64,000 bases of DNA from 40CM-2-70-7 sp035631315 (GTDB taxonomy: Bacteria; Gemmatimonadota; Gemmatimonadetes; Gemmatimonadales; GWC2-71-9), in the NCBI GenBank assembly GCA_035631315.1, contig DASQIZ010000091.1, forward strand, positions 62,001 through 126,000, in the 5' to 3' direction. Below are positions 34,506 through 42,817 of the stretch, one piece after another. The notes beneath the pieces are model-generated. The model had not been told where the DNA came from and ran no database searches. It saw nothing but the letters and a program-made list of their open reading frames with translations. A program made the translations under genes and the position numbers. Position 1 is the stretch's first letter. The number at the start of each line of letters is the position of its first letter.

Positions 34506-35240
34506 CTACCGGCGGCTGGTCTTGGCGAGAAGGTTCAGGATTTCCAGGTACAGCCAGATGAGGCCCACCACCAGGGCAAAGGCCCCATACCACTCCATGG
34601 CCTTGGGGGCACCCTCCTGCACCCCTTTCGCGATCATGTCGAAGTCGAGCACCATCCGCAGGGCCGCGATGGCGACGATCACCACGCTCACGATGATGCC
34701 GAGGGTGCCGCCGGCGTAGAAGAACGTGGTGTCGACACCGAACAGCCCCAGCACCATCGTCGCGACGTAGTAGAGAAGAATGGCGCTCATCGCGATGCCC
34801 ATCACCAGCCTGAACCTCGGCGTGACGCGGATGACGCGGGACCGGTACGCCAGGAGCATCACAAACAGCGTGCCGAAGGTGAGCGCCACCGCCTGCACCA
34901 GGATGCCCGGAATGGCCGTGGCATACATCGCCGACACCCCACCCAGGGCCAGTCCCTCGAGCGCCGCATACAGAGGAGCGGTGAGGGGCGCCCACTGTGG
35001 CCGAAACACCGTGGCGAATGCAACGATCAATCCTCCGATGGCGCCGCCGATCATCCAGGGACGCGCGATCGACGGATCGATGGCGTGGTACGTCTGCGTC
35101 CACACCCAGCTCGCCGTCGCCAAACAGATCAGCAGGAGGAGACCCGTCTTGTTGACGGTCCCCTCGACGCTCATCGTCTCCGCACCCGCCAGGGTGCGCG
35201 AGCCGGCGAACGTCTTCGAGTTCAGTACCGGATTAGCCAT
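34506..35240 (-). CDS. Bax inhibitor-1/YccA-family membrane protein
   Basis: 244 residues. A ~30-residue soluble N-terminus precedes seven hydrophobic helices: GLLLLICLATASWVW, GGAIGGLIVAFATVF, YAALEGLALGGVSAMY, VQAVALTFGTLFVMLL, IAMSAILLYYVATMV, GTLGIIVSVVIVAIAAL and FALVVGLIWLYLEILNLLA. The LDFDMIAKG stretch before the last helix carries the family's acidic pair. Members are pH-gated Ca2+ leak channels or modulators of membrane proteases such as FtsH. It is the last gene before a terminator, 12 bp after DUF481. Confidence 0.92.
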   Translation of the reverse strand: MANPVLNSKTFAGSRTLAGAETMSVEGTVNKTGLLLLICLATASWVWTQTYHAIDPSIARPWMIGGAIGGLIVAFATVFRPQWAPLTAPLYAALEGLALGGVSAMYATAIPGILVQAVALTFGTLFVMLLAYRSRVIRVTPRFRLVMGIAMSAILLYYVATMVLGLFGVDTTFFYAGGTLGIIVSVVIVAIAALRMVLDFDMIAKGVQEGAPKAMEWYGAFALVVGLIWLYLEILNLLAKTSRR

Positions 35241-35252
35241 ACGCTCCTCCTT

Positions 35253-36017
35253 TTAAAGCGTGATCTGGATCCCGGTCGTGAGGATCCGATCCGTCTTCAT
35301 AAACCCCGGAGGGGGCAAATTGTCGAACCGGACCACATAGCCCACCTTGATGGAAAATACCGTCGACAGCGGCGCCACAAGGTCCGTCTCCGAATTAATA
35401 CGCAGATTCTTGCTATGCTGGAGATCAGGAAGGATTTCCGCTGCTTCCTGGGCATACGCGGTCTTGTTGAAGTTGTGCCGGTACGTCGCCGCCGCGCGGG
35501 CCGCCGTGAACGACGTCGTCGTTCCACTGCCCACGTCCCGCTGCTGGGTCTGCACGGCACCGGCCTCGAGCGTGACCATGTCGATCGGGCCTTCGAGCGC
35601 CTTCCACGCGATACCGGCCGCTTCCTGGTAGCGCGACACGATACCGGCGAACCGGTCGCGGTCGAAGGCGGCGTAGAGGTACGCCGACACACCGTCGTGG
35701 AGTCCGTGGTCCACCCGAAGCAGCAGGTGATACTGGTCGTTGTTGACGGTGTCGTGCGTCGATCCGTAGATCATCGACGCCGCTTCGGACAGCACCCACG
35801 GATGGGAGATGTACGAAAAGCTGTTGCCGAAGTTGAAGGTCGTGACGCTCGTGTTCCCGCCCGTCGTCACGAGGCCGAGTCCGAACGACAACTTGGTCGT
35901 GTCGGCTTTCGGCTTGGTGGAGTCGGGCGTTTGCGCACTCAGGTTGCTGGCCGCCAGGAGACAGGCCAGGACGGCCGGGACGGCCGGGACGGCCGGGACG
36001 GTCGTCAGTACTCGCAT
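35253..36017 (-). CDS. DUF481 outer-membrane barrel protein
   Basis: 254 residues with a signal peptide whose hydrophobic core is built from VPA repeats and ends at SNLSAQ. The mature part alternates beta strands typical of DUF481/YdiY: LSFGLGLVTTGGNTSVTTFN, SLLLRVDH-like YHLLLRVDHGL, SAYLYAAFDRDRF, TAARAAATYRHNF and the terminal ILTTGIQITL strand. Many DUF481 proteins are induced by salt or acid and are thought to be small outer-membrane barrels of unknown transport role. It sits between a zinc-ribbon metallopeptidase gene and the BI-1 gene on one transcript. Confidence 0.88.
   Translation of the reverse strand: MRVLTTVPAVPAVPAVLACLLAASNLSAQTPDSTKPKADTTKLSFGLGLVTTGGNTSVTTFNFGNSFSYISHPWVLSEAASMIYGSTHDTVNNDQYHLLLRVDHGLHDGVSAYLYAAFDRDRFAGIVSRYQEAAGIAWKALEGPIDMVTLEAGAVQTQQRDVGSGTTTSFTAARAAATYRHNFNKTAYAQEAAEILPDLQHSKNLRINSETDLVAPLSTVFSIKVGYVVRFDNLPPPGFMKTDRILTTGIQITL
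35964..35999. repeat. 9-bp tandem repeat in a signal-peptide region
   Basis: Four head-to-tail copies of GGCCGGGAC (the first with one mismatch). On the minus strand they encode Val-Pro-Ala units inside the DUF481 signal peptide, an unusually proline-rich hydrophobic core. Confidence 0.8.
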
Positions 36018-36058
36018 TCCGTGTTTATTCCGGGAAACGGGACGGGGGATAAGATAAC

Positions 36059-37051
36059 CTACCGCCAGCCGCGGAGGCTCCGCACGTAGTCGTGGAGGAC
36101 CAGGAACTTCTCGAAGAGTTGCACTCCTTTGCGTTTCCGTCCGAACTCCCCGAAGAGCTCCCGGAGCTTGCCCCGGCGGGCCACGTAAAACCTGAACGTT
36201 TCGGCGAAATCCTCCTGCGGGTGGGTGGCCGCGTAGACGCTGACGTAGTCCGGCAGGGTCGTGGCGATCCGCCGGCGCTCGAAATCGACCCAGTGCTCGT
36301 CGGCGACCCGGTAGGCTTTCCGCACTTCGCCGAACGTGCGACGGAACCGGCCGGTTGTAGTCCAGGACCAGTGGTGATAGAGGAACGAGTGCCCCAACTC
36401 GTGCAGGATGAGCCCCGTGAGCATGTTCCAGCTCGCCTTATCCCGGTGGCGCTTGGCGGTGACGTAGCGGCGGTCGATCTCGATGACCTTCGGCGCGTCC
36501 GGGTCCACACCCGACACACCGGGGCGCAGCAGCACGCGGTAATTCCAGTCGGTGATGCGGCTGACGATGAGCAGCCGGCGTGCGCGCGTGAGTGCGCGGG
36601 GAATGAGGATCTGTCCGGTGGCGTCTTCTCCGCACCACGGGCAGGTCTCCATCCAGTCGTCGACGCCCTTGTCGCAGTGCGGGCAGATGTTCTGGAAGTG
36701 CGTGTACCGCCAGATCTGCTCGCGCCCGCACCAGGGGCACCAATGCATGGGGTACATCACCCCGCCGCCGCATCCCCAGTCGCAACGCGCGTGGTACTTG
36801 AATCCCTTCGGCGCCTTGAGCGGCTCGAGGGACGACTGGCGGTCATGGATGTTCCGGCCGCACCAGGGGCAGAACGAAAACGTGTCCGACACCATCCAGC
36901 GGCAATACGCGCACTCCGCGCCAGTCTCACGCTGGGTGTCGCCCCACACGAGCGACTTGGCGCAATTGGGGCAGAACGACCAGAAGCGATCGAGCTCGGC
37001 GCGGCAGCGGGTGCAACGCACCTCGGGCCGGGGGGTTTCGCGCCGGCTCAC
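36059..37051 (-). CDS. Four zinc ribbons fused to a zincin metallopeptidase
   Basis: 330 residues. Residues 1-160 hold four CxxC...CxxC ribbons: CTRCRAELDRFWSFCPNC, CAYC...CPWCG, CDWGC...CPWCG and CPHC...CPWCG. The second half has the zincin helix LILHELGHSFLYHHW (HExxH) and a downstream EDFAETFRFYVA, whose Glu is a plausible third zinc ligand. That pairing recalls the putative metallopeptidases of PF15887. No signal peptide or membrane segment, so it should be cytoplasmic. It could be a protease that recognises its target through the ribbons. GTG overlaps the MFS stop (GTGA). Confidence 0.8.
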   Translation of the reverse strand: MSRRETPRPEVRCTRCRAELDRFWSFCPNCAKSLVWGDTQRETGAECAYCRWMVSDTFSFCPWCGRNIHDRQSSLEPLKAPKGFKYHARCDWGCGGGVMYPMHWCPWCGREQIWRYTHFQNICPHCDKGVDDWMETCPWCGEDATGQILIPRALTRARRLLIVSRITDWNYRVLLRPGVSGVDPDAPKVIEIDRRYVTAKRHRDKASWNMLTGLILHELGHSFLYHHWSWTTTGRFRRTFGEVRKAYRVADEHWVDFERRRIATTLPDYVSVYAATHPQEDFAETFRFYVARRGKLRELFGEFGRKRKGVQLFEKFLVLHDYVRSLRGWR

Positions 37052-38556
37052 TTCTTCACCCGCTTCATGTCGTTCGCCACGGTTTTGAGTGCCACAAGAA
37101 TCACGAACCCCCCAACTACGCCGGCCACCGGAAGGATCATCATCGCCGTCTGAATGCTTTTGGTCTTGTCCGACAGGTATCCCACCAGCGGCGGTGCGAG
37201 CGCGTCTCCGGCCAGGTGGGAGAAGAGCACGAAGGCACCGGTGACCGACGCCCGGACGGCGGCGGGCACGACGTCGAAAATCACGGCCGCCAGGGGCCCG
37301 TTATACCAGGTATAGAAGAAGTAAATGCCGAACAGGAGTGGTGCGAAGCCCCGGAGACTCCCTGAAAACAGAAGCCAGGCGACGAGCGGCCCGCCAATGA
37401 TGAATCCGGCACCCGACGCCACGACCCGGCCCCCCGGCCAGCGGACCTGCAGCGAGTCGCCGATCTTGCCGCCCACCAGCACTCCCGAAATGCCACCCGC
37501 CAGGGCCCAAACGCCGAACCGGGCACTGAAGTCCGGCACCGACATGTTGTGGACGCGGGCCATGAAGGTCGAAGCCCACGCGACGAGGCCATTCACGGCG
37601 AAGGTGACCATCGCCCCGCCGACGAACACCCAGATGAGCGTGGGTGTCCGCAACACCACGGCCGCGGCTTCGAGAAACTCTTCGAACGCGGAAGCGGCGA
37701 CGTCCCCTGCTTCGGCCGTCTGACGGACCGCGACCGGCACGAGCCGCGCGACGGTCCACATCAGACCCGCGGCCACGAACGCGCCGAATACCGCCATCGA
37801 AAGGTCGAAGGAGAATCCGAAGGTCAGGTCGAGCACGCTCGCGGCGAGCGCACCCACCGCCGACAAACCCACCGTGGGCAGGACGTAGCGCACCGCCCGG
37901 CGCACGCCCGCGTGGTACCACTTCTCGATGGTGAGGCGGAGCGGCGTCGGCGCGCGTTGATCGACTTCCCGGATGCGCGCGGCGAGCACGGTGAGCAGGA
38001 GGCCAGGGATGCCCATGAGGATGAAAGCCCACCGCCAGCCGTAAGCCACGGCGATGACGCCACCAAGCCAGATCCCGAGGATACCGCCGACGGACACGCC
38101 GACCGAGTAGATCCCGATCGCGAACGCGCGTGCCCGGCCCTTGTAGTAATCGGCGATGATCGCTTGCGACGCCGGGGCGTACCCCGCTTCGCCGACGCCG
38201 ACGAGCGCCCGGCTCGTGACGAGCTGGCCGAATCCGCGGACGATGCCACCCGCGGCGGTGAAGATGCTCCAGAGGCCCAGGCTCCAGGCGATCACGGTGC
38301 GCCGCGACTTCAAGTCACCGAGCACCCCGAACGGGATGGAGCAGAGCGAGAGGACGATGATGTAGGCGGAGCCCAGCCAGCCCAGCTGCTGGTCGGAAAC
38401 GTGGAGCTCGTGCTTGACGGGTTCGAAGACGGCAAAGACGACGTTGCGATCGAGATAGTTGAGGAGATTGATCAGCGTGAGGAGCCCCAGGACGTACGCG
38501 GCGTACGTCCCGGGGCCTACGACCGTCGACGATCCGCTGCTACGCGCGTCCGCCAG
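37048..38556 (-). CDS. MFS transporter, probable CTG start
   Basis: The frame encodes a 12-helix MFS protein. TM1 and the following loop (LLTLINLLNYLDRN, DQQLGWLGSAYIIV) are well conserved, yet the first ATG/GTG/TTG (GTG 38325) lies after them. The best candidate is CTG 38556, seven bases after AGAGG, giving 502 aa and a 17-bp overlap with the upstream gene. The signature SRALVGVGEAGYAPASQAII and YSVGVSVGGILGIWLGG place it near the spinster-like/organic anion group. Substrate unknown; it may export a product of the deoxyhypusine-synthase-like enzyme encoded just upstream. A sequencing error at the start is the alternative. Confidence 0.78.
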   Translation of the reverse strand: MADARSSGSSTVVGPGTYAAYVLGLLTLINLLNYLDRNVVFAVFEPVKHELHVSDQQLGWLGSAYIIVLSLCSIPFGVLGDLKSRRTVIAWSLGLWSIFTAAGGIVRGFGQLVTSRALVGVGEAGYAPASQAIIADYYKGRARAFAIGIYSVGVSVGGILGIWLGGVIAVAYGWRWAFILMGIPGLLLTVLAARIREVDQRAPTPLRLTIEKWYHAGVRRAVRYVLPTVGLSAVGALAASVLDLTFGFSFDLSMAVFGAFVAAGLMWTVARLVPVAVRQTAEAGDVAASAFEEFLEAAAVVLRTPTLIWVFVGGAMVTFAVNGLVAWASTFMARVHNMSVPDFSARFGVWALAGGISGVLVGGKIGDSLQVRWPGGRVVASGAGFIIGGPLVAWLLFSGSLRGFAPLLFGIYFFYTWYNGPLAAVIFDVVPAAVRASVTGAFVLFSHLAGDALAPPLVGYLSDKTKSIQTAMMILPVAGVVGGFVILVALKTVANDMKRVKK

Positions 38557-39673
38557 TGGCGGCCTCTGCGCGTGCGTCGCGTGACTTCCGGGCCTTCTCG
38601 TAGGCCTTCATGAGGTCCGCCATCATCGCGGCTCGGCGGTTGTACAGCCGCTTCAAGGGCCGGGGCTGCCGCTTGGCCAGGGCGTAGGACGCGAGCAGAG
38701 GCAGCGCCACGGTGTTGTCCGTGTAACACACGACGGTGCCGGGCAACTTGTCGGGGTCGATCTTGCCCCAGCTCACGGCTTCCGCAGGGGTCGCCCCGGA
38801 AAGCCCGCCGGTGTCGGGGCGGGCATCGGTGAGCTGCAGGAAGTAGTCGTGTCCCTTCTCGCTGATGCCGAGCACTTCCTGGATCTGCGGCTCGGTCTGG
38901 AGCACGAAGTTCTTGGGGCTGCCGCCGCCGGCGATGAGCACGCCCGAGGTCCCGTCGCCGTGTTTCGCGGCATAGACGATGGCGGCAGTCTCGTTCACGT
39001 CCGCGCTCACGTCGTACCGGAGCTTCGATCCGGCGAGGGCCTGTTCCGCGACGTTCATCCCGATGGAGGAGTCGCCGGGGCTCGAGGTGTAAATCGGCAC
39101 GCCGCACTCGTGCGCCACGCCCAGGACCGACTTCCGGCTGATCCCCAGTTTCTTCTCGCGTTCCAGGATGTATCGGCCCAGGAGATGGTGATACTCGGCC
39201 GTGCTCATCGAGCGTTGGAACTCGGGGCCCGCGCTCACCTCGCGGATGTATGCGTCGGTCGAGAGCAGCACCTCGTAGTCGAAGAAGATGTCGTAGATGC
39301 GGACCACGCCCTCTTCCCGCAGCACGACGTCGTCCGCGAAGGGCGTGCCCTGATGCATCGCGAGGCCGAGCCCGAAGTGCGAGTCGTGGTAGAGGTTCGC
39401 GCCCGTCGACACGATCCAGTCGATGAACCCCGCTTCGATCAGCGGGATGATGGTCGACATGCCCAGGCCCGCGGGCGTCATCGCGCCAGTGAGGCTCATC
39501 CCCACCGTGCAGTCCGGCGCGAGCATCCGCTCGACGAAGAGGCGGCACCCCTCGCGCATGCGCCCGGCGTTGTACGCAAGGAACGCGTTGTCGATCAGCT
39601 CGGCGGCCGTCTCCTTGCCGGAGATCGGTGCGGGATCGATGCGCTGGCCACGGAGATACTGAGATCGGGTCAT
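38540..39673 (-). CDS. Deoxyhypusine-synthase-family protein
   Basis: 377 residues. The family's NAD-binding and active-site segments are visible: VGMSLTGAMTPAGLG, STGANLYHD, YTSSPGDSSIGMN, GVLIAGGGSPKNF and, decisively, the catalytic-lysine loop PAEAVSWGKI, followed by TDNTVALPLL. In eukaryotes and archaea this fold transfers an aminobutyl group from spermidine to eIF5A. Bacteria lack eIF5A, and some bacterial members act as homospermidine synthases, so a polyamine reaction is the best guess. Neighbouring MFS and LOG genes in the same operon do not settle it. Confidence 0.87.
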   Translation of the reverse strand: MTRSQYLRGQRIDPAPISGKETAAELIDNAFLAYNAGRMREGCRLFVERMLAPDCTVGMSLTGAMTPAGLGMSTIIPLIEAGFIDWIVSTGANLYHDSHFGLGLAMHQGTPFADDVVLREEGVVRIYDIFFDYEVLLSTDAYIREVSAGPEFQRSMSTAEYHHLLGRYILEREKKLGISRKSVLGVAHECGVPIYTSSPGDSSIGMNVAEQALAGSKLRYDVSADVNETAAIVYAAKHGDGTSGVLIAGGGSPKNFVLQTEPQIQEVLGISEKGHDYFLQLTDARPDTGGLSGATPAEAVSWGKIDPDKLPGTVVCYTDNTVALPLLASYALAKRQPRPLKRLYNRRAAMMADLMKAYEKARKSRDARAEAATGGRA

Positions 39674-39683
39674 TGAGTTGTCG

Positions 39684-40430
39684 TCAGGGGTTGTGGGTGG
39701 ACGCGGCGTGCGCCGCCGTGCGGCGTTCGCGGGCCATGGTGATCCAGCGGACGGCGTCCGCGGGGTCGTCGGTCGGGTGAATCAGGTTCAGGTCCTCTGG
39801 GGCAATCTTGCCTTCGGCCGCCACACGGTCGCGCAGCCAGTCGACGAGGCCCCCCCAGTATTTCGTCCCCATCAAGACCACCGGGAAGTGCTTGACCTTG
39901 CCCGTCTGGATCAGGGTGAGGGCCTCGAACATCTCATCGAGCGTGCCGAACCCGCCCGGGAAAACGACGAACGCAGTCGAGTACTTCACGAACATCGTCT
40001 TGCGAACGAAGAAGTACCGGAAGTTGATCGACCGGTCGACGTACGCGTTGATATGCTGCTCGAAGGGGAGTTCGATATTGCATCCGATGGAAAGCCCCCC
40101 GCCCTCTCGCGCTCCGCGGTTCGCGGCCTCCATGATGCCCGGACCGCCACCCGTGATCACGGGGAATCCTTCCTTGGCGAGCAGCGTCGCGGTCTTGATG
40201 GCCTGCGCGTAGACGGGGTCGTCCTTCGGCGTCCGGGCCGAGCCGAAGATGGTGACGGCATTCCGGACGTCGTGCAGGGTATCGAAGCCCTCGACGAATT
40301 CGCTCGTGATCCGGAGCACTCGCCAGGGGTCCGAATGCGTGAACGACCTCCGTTCGTTGACGGTGGGCGCCGCGAGGAGGCGTTCGTCTTCAGTGGTCGA
40401 TTTGGGCGAGTTGCTCGAGTGCTGCGACAT
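39684..40430 (-). CDS. LOG-family (TIGR00730) Rossmann protein
   Basis: 248 residues from ATG 40430 (AGG six bases ahead); the first 47 bases overlap the aminotransferase gene. The lysine-decarboxylase-like signature is intact: GGGPGIMEAANRGA and VFPGGFGTLDEMFEAL (PGGxGTxxE). LOG enzymes cleave ribose-5-phosphate from nucleoside 5'-monophosphates, including cytokinin precursors. This longer version with an N-terminal ~65-residue extension belongs to the bacterial group often annotated as nucleotide 5'-monophosphate nucleosidase. It is cytoplasmic, and 10 bp separates it from the deoxyhypusine-synthase-like gene. Confidence 0.9.
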   Translation of the reverse strand: MSQHSSNSPKSTTEDERLLAAPTVNERRSFTHSDPWRVLRITSEFVEGFDTLHDVRNAVTIFGSARTPKDDPVYAQAIKTATLLAKEGFPVITGGGPGIMEAANRGAREGGGLSIGCNIELPFEQHINAYVDRSINFRYFFVRKTMFVKYSTAFVVFPGGFGTLDEMFEALTLIQTGKVKHFPVVLMGTKYWGGLVDWLRDRVAAEGKIAPEDLNLIHPTDDPADAVRWITMARERRTAAHAASTHNP

Positions 40431-41571
40431 GGTCATCCTGCAGGTTATAGAAGAAGGGTGAGAGGCGGACGTGACCGGGACGGGCGTCCGCGATGATATG
40501 CGACTGCGCCAGATGCCGCACCGCCGCGTGCGGGTCCGGCATGGGAAGCATCACGATGGCTGACCGGTCGGCGGATGACGCCGACACGCGGGGCTTCCAC
40601 CCCAGGCTACTTGCACGGGCAATCAGGTCCTCGGCGAGCGCCATGGACGCCTGCCGGATGGCCGGCACACCGATCTCCTCGATGTATTCAAGGCCGCCAA
40701 GTTGGGCATGCACCGCTGCGAGTGCCGGGGTGCCCAGCTCAAAGCGCCGGGCATCGTCATGACGCGCGAGCGCCCGGGGGTCGAAGGCGAACTGGTCCTT
40801 GTGCCCGAACCATCCGGCCAGCGTGGGTTCGAGCGTCCGAGCGAGTGCTTCCCTTACATGGAGGAAGACGATCCCGGGACCGCCGAGCAGCCACTTCAGT
40901 CCCCCGGCCACGAGAAAATCCACGTCAGCCTCGCGGACGTCCACGGGTAGCTGGCCCACCGAATGGTAGGCGTCGATCAGACAGAGGGCACCCTTGGCGT
41001 GCGCCGCCTGGGCGACTGCGCGGATGTCCTGGATGGCGCCGGTGGTGAAGAAGACGTGAGACGTGGCGACCAGAGCGGTGCGCGTGTCGATGGCCCGGGC
41101 GAGCGACTCCACAGGCACCGTCACACCGTCGGGGCTCTGCACCACCACTACCTCGACCCCCTCGGGGCGCCGGGCCAGCCACTGATAGGCCACGGTGGGG
41201 AAATCGAGGGAAGTGACGACGACCTTGGGCCGGGCTTTGTAATCGAGGGCGCTCGCCACCGTTCCGACGGCCGTCGAGATGTTCGGAGCGAGCGCGATCT
41301 CGGCCGGTTGTGCACCGATCAGGCGGCCATACCGGGTCCGGAGATCCTGCAGCGCCTCCCACCACACGTCATACCAGGCCGAAGCGCCCCGTTTTTCCCA
41401 GCCGTCCAGGAATTCGGTAACTTTCCGTCGTGAACGAACGCCCAGCGCGCCGAGCGAGCAGGTGTTCAGGTAGATGGTATCCGTGAAGACCGGAAATTCG
41501 CTGCGGTAGCGCGCCAGGGATGGGGTGAGCGAGAGGTCGGGCCGCGCGGCGCGACCGCTGGCGAGCGTCAT
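40390..41571 (-). CDS. Class V aminotransferase-fold PLP enzyme
   Basis: 393 residues. Fold-type I motifs: YLNTCSLGALG at the start, IALAPNISTAVG (phosphate binding), TSLDFPTVAYQW, LCLIDAYHSVGQLPVD (Asp stacking the pyridine nitrogen) and the Schiff-base Lys in VAGGLKWLLGGPGI. It belongs to the kynureninase/cysteine desulfurase/isopenicillin-epimerase branch. It lacks the SufS-type Cys loop, so desulfurase activity is unlikely; substrate unknown. Its ATG lies only 23 bp from the divergent small gene. First gene of the minus-strand operon that runs to the terminator at 34440. Confidence 0.85.
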   Translation of the reverse strand: MTLASGRAARPDLSLTPSLARYRSEFPVFTDTIYLNTCSLGALGVRSRRKVTEFLDGWEKRGASAWYDVWWEALQDLRTRYGRLIGAQPAEIALAPNISTAVGTVASALDYKARPKVVVTSLDFPTVAYQWLARRPEGVEVVVVQSPDGVTVPVESLARAIDTRTALVATSHVFFTTGAIQDIRAVAQAAHAKGALCLIDAYHSVGQLPVDVREADVDFLVAGGLKWLLGGPGIVFLHVREALARTLEPTLAGWFGHKDQFAFDPRALARHDDARRFELGTPALAAVHAQLGGLEYIEEIGVPAIRQASMALAEDLIARASSLGWKPRVSASSADRSAIVMLPMPDPHAAVRHLAQSHIIADARPGHVRLSPFFYNLQDDHVAALEQLAQIDH

Positions 41572-41594
41572 AGACCGGAAAATATACGAGGCCC

Positions 41595-41861
41595 ATGCAG
41601 GCTCCCGCGAGTTGGCCCGCCTTCTATCTCAGCCTCACCGCGCGTGCCGTCCTGTCCCCCCGGCTGGCCGTGGATCTCCTGCGTCTCGCGTGGAGTTTCC
41701 GCGCCCGTGACTGGTTCCGCCGATTCCCCTTCCTGCCGCTGCCGCCCGGGGAATACATGAAGTGGAGAATGTTCACCGCGTACGGCGACGAAGCGGCCAT
41801 ACCGCCGGTCGAAGACGTGGTCCGGTTTGCGAGGTGGCGCCGGGAAACGATGGGGTTATGA
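41595..41861 (+). CDS. Small protein of unknown function ahead of queG
   Basis: 88 residues. The N-terminal half is a hydrophobic-basic amphipathic region (FYLSLTARAVLSPRLAVDLL). A proline turn (PFLPLPPGEYMKWRMFTAYG) and a helix (VEDVVRFARWRRETM) follow. No cysteines. It is coupled to queG through ATGA. I recognise no family; the ordered sequence and coupling suggest a genuine gene. The first ~50 residues could also be leader if translation begins at an internal ATG (41757). Confidence 0.6.
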   Translation: MQAPASWPAFYLSLTARAVLSPRLAVDLLRLAWSFRARDWFRRFPFLPLPPGEYMKWRMFTAYGDEAAIPPVEDVVRFARWRRETMGL

Positions 41862-42817
41862 CGGCGAAAGACGTCGAACAGAAAAACGTCGAGGGAAAGC
41901 GTCAGGGAGAGGCGTCAAGGAAATACGTGGAGGCAAAGGCCATCGAGCTGGGATTCTCCGCGGTGGGAGTGGCGACGCTCGAACCGACGGCCCACGGAGA
42001 CTTCATCGACCAGTGGCTTGCGGCGGGATACGGCGGTACGATGACGTATCTGAATCGTCAGGCGAGAAAACGCAAAGCCCCGCAGAGCATCCTCCCAACC
42101 GCCCGCTGCGCCGTCGTCACGCTCACCAACTACTATCACGGACCCGCACCCGCGACCGCACCCCGGGTCGCGCAGTACGCGTGGTCCACCGACTATCACG
42201 CGGTCCTCGGAAAACGTCTCGAGGCACTGGCCACCGAGATCGGTCGACTCGTGCCTGGATCCACCTCCCGCGCGTACGTCGACACCGGACCGGTTCCTGA
42301 GCGCGAGCTCGCGCAACGCGCGGGACTCGGATGGATCGGCAAGAACTCGATGCTGATCCGCCCCGACCTTGGCTCGTTCACATTCATCGGGGTTGTCCTC
42401 ACGGACGCCGATCTCGAGTGCGACGTCCCGTTCGGGATGGACCGCTGTGGCACCTGCACGCGCTGCATCGACGCCTGCCCCACCCACGCGTTTGCCGCGC
42501 CCCGTACGCTCGACGCCCGGCGCTGCATTTCTTACCTCACCATCGAACGGCGAGGCGCCTTCACGCAGCTCGAATCGAAGATGACCGGCGACTGGCTCTT
42601 CGGGTGCGACATCTGTCAGGATGTCTGTCCGTGGAATGAGCGGTTCGCATCGGCCACCGTCGACCCGGACCTGCTTCCTCGACCGGAGCTCGTCTCTCCA
42701 CCCCCGGCGAGCTTCACGGAGCTGGACGAGGACGAGTTCACGCGCCGCTATGAGGACACTCCGTTTTCCCGCCCCGGACTCGCCGGGATGCGCCGCAACG
42801 CCGGAGCGGCGACATGA
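41858..42817 (+). CDS. queG: Epoxyqueuosine reductase QueG
   Basis: 319 residues from ATG 41858, overlapping the upstream TGA. The cobalamin-binding nitroreductase-like part spans ~20-180 (VARYAWSTDYH-like AQYAWSTDYHAVLGKRLE, GWIGKNSMLI with the catalytic Asp upstream). Two [4Fe-4S] sites follow: CGTCTRCIDACPTHAF and FGCDICQDVCPWN. QueG reduces epoxyqueuosine at tRNA position 34 to queuosine. The length is near the lower end for the family because the C-terminal HEAT-like part is absent. It is the middle gene of a three-gene coupled unit. Confidence 0.95.
   Translation: MTAKDVEQKNVEGKRQGEASRKYVEAKAIELGFSAVGVATLEPTAHGDFIDQWLAAGYGGTMTYLNRQARKRKAPQSILPTARCAVVTLTNYYHGPAPATAPRVAQYAWSTDYHAVLGKRLEALATEIGRLVPGSTSRAYVDTGPVPERELAQRAGLGWIGKNSMLIRPDLGSFTFIGVVLTDADLECDVPFGMDRCGTCTRCIDACPTHAFAAPRTLDARRCISYLTIERRGAFTQLESKMTGDWLFGCDICQDVCPWNERFASATVDPDLLPRPELVSPPPASFTELDEDEFTRRYEDTPFSRPGLAGMRRNAGAAT

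Noticed and set aside
35964..35999. Regulatory iterons ahead of DUF481
   Set aside because: The repeats lie inside the coding sequence and preserve a Val-Pro-Ala frame; protein-level expansion explains them.
38517..39548. Arg-rich 343-residue frame overlapping the deoxyhypusine-synthase-like gene
   Set aside because: Composition is that of a GC-rich shadow frame, with no family motif.
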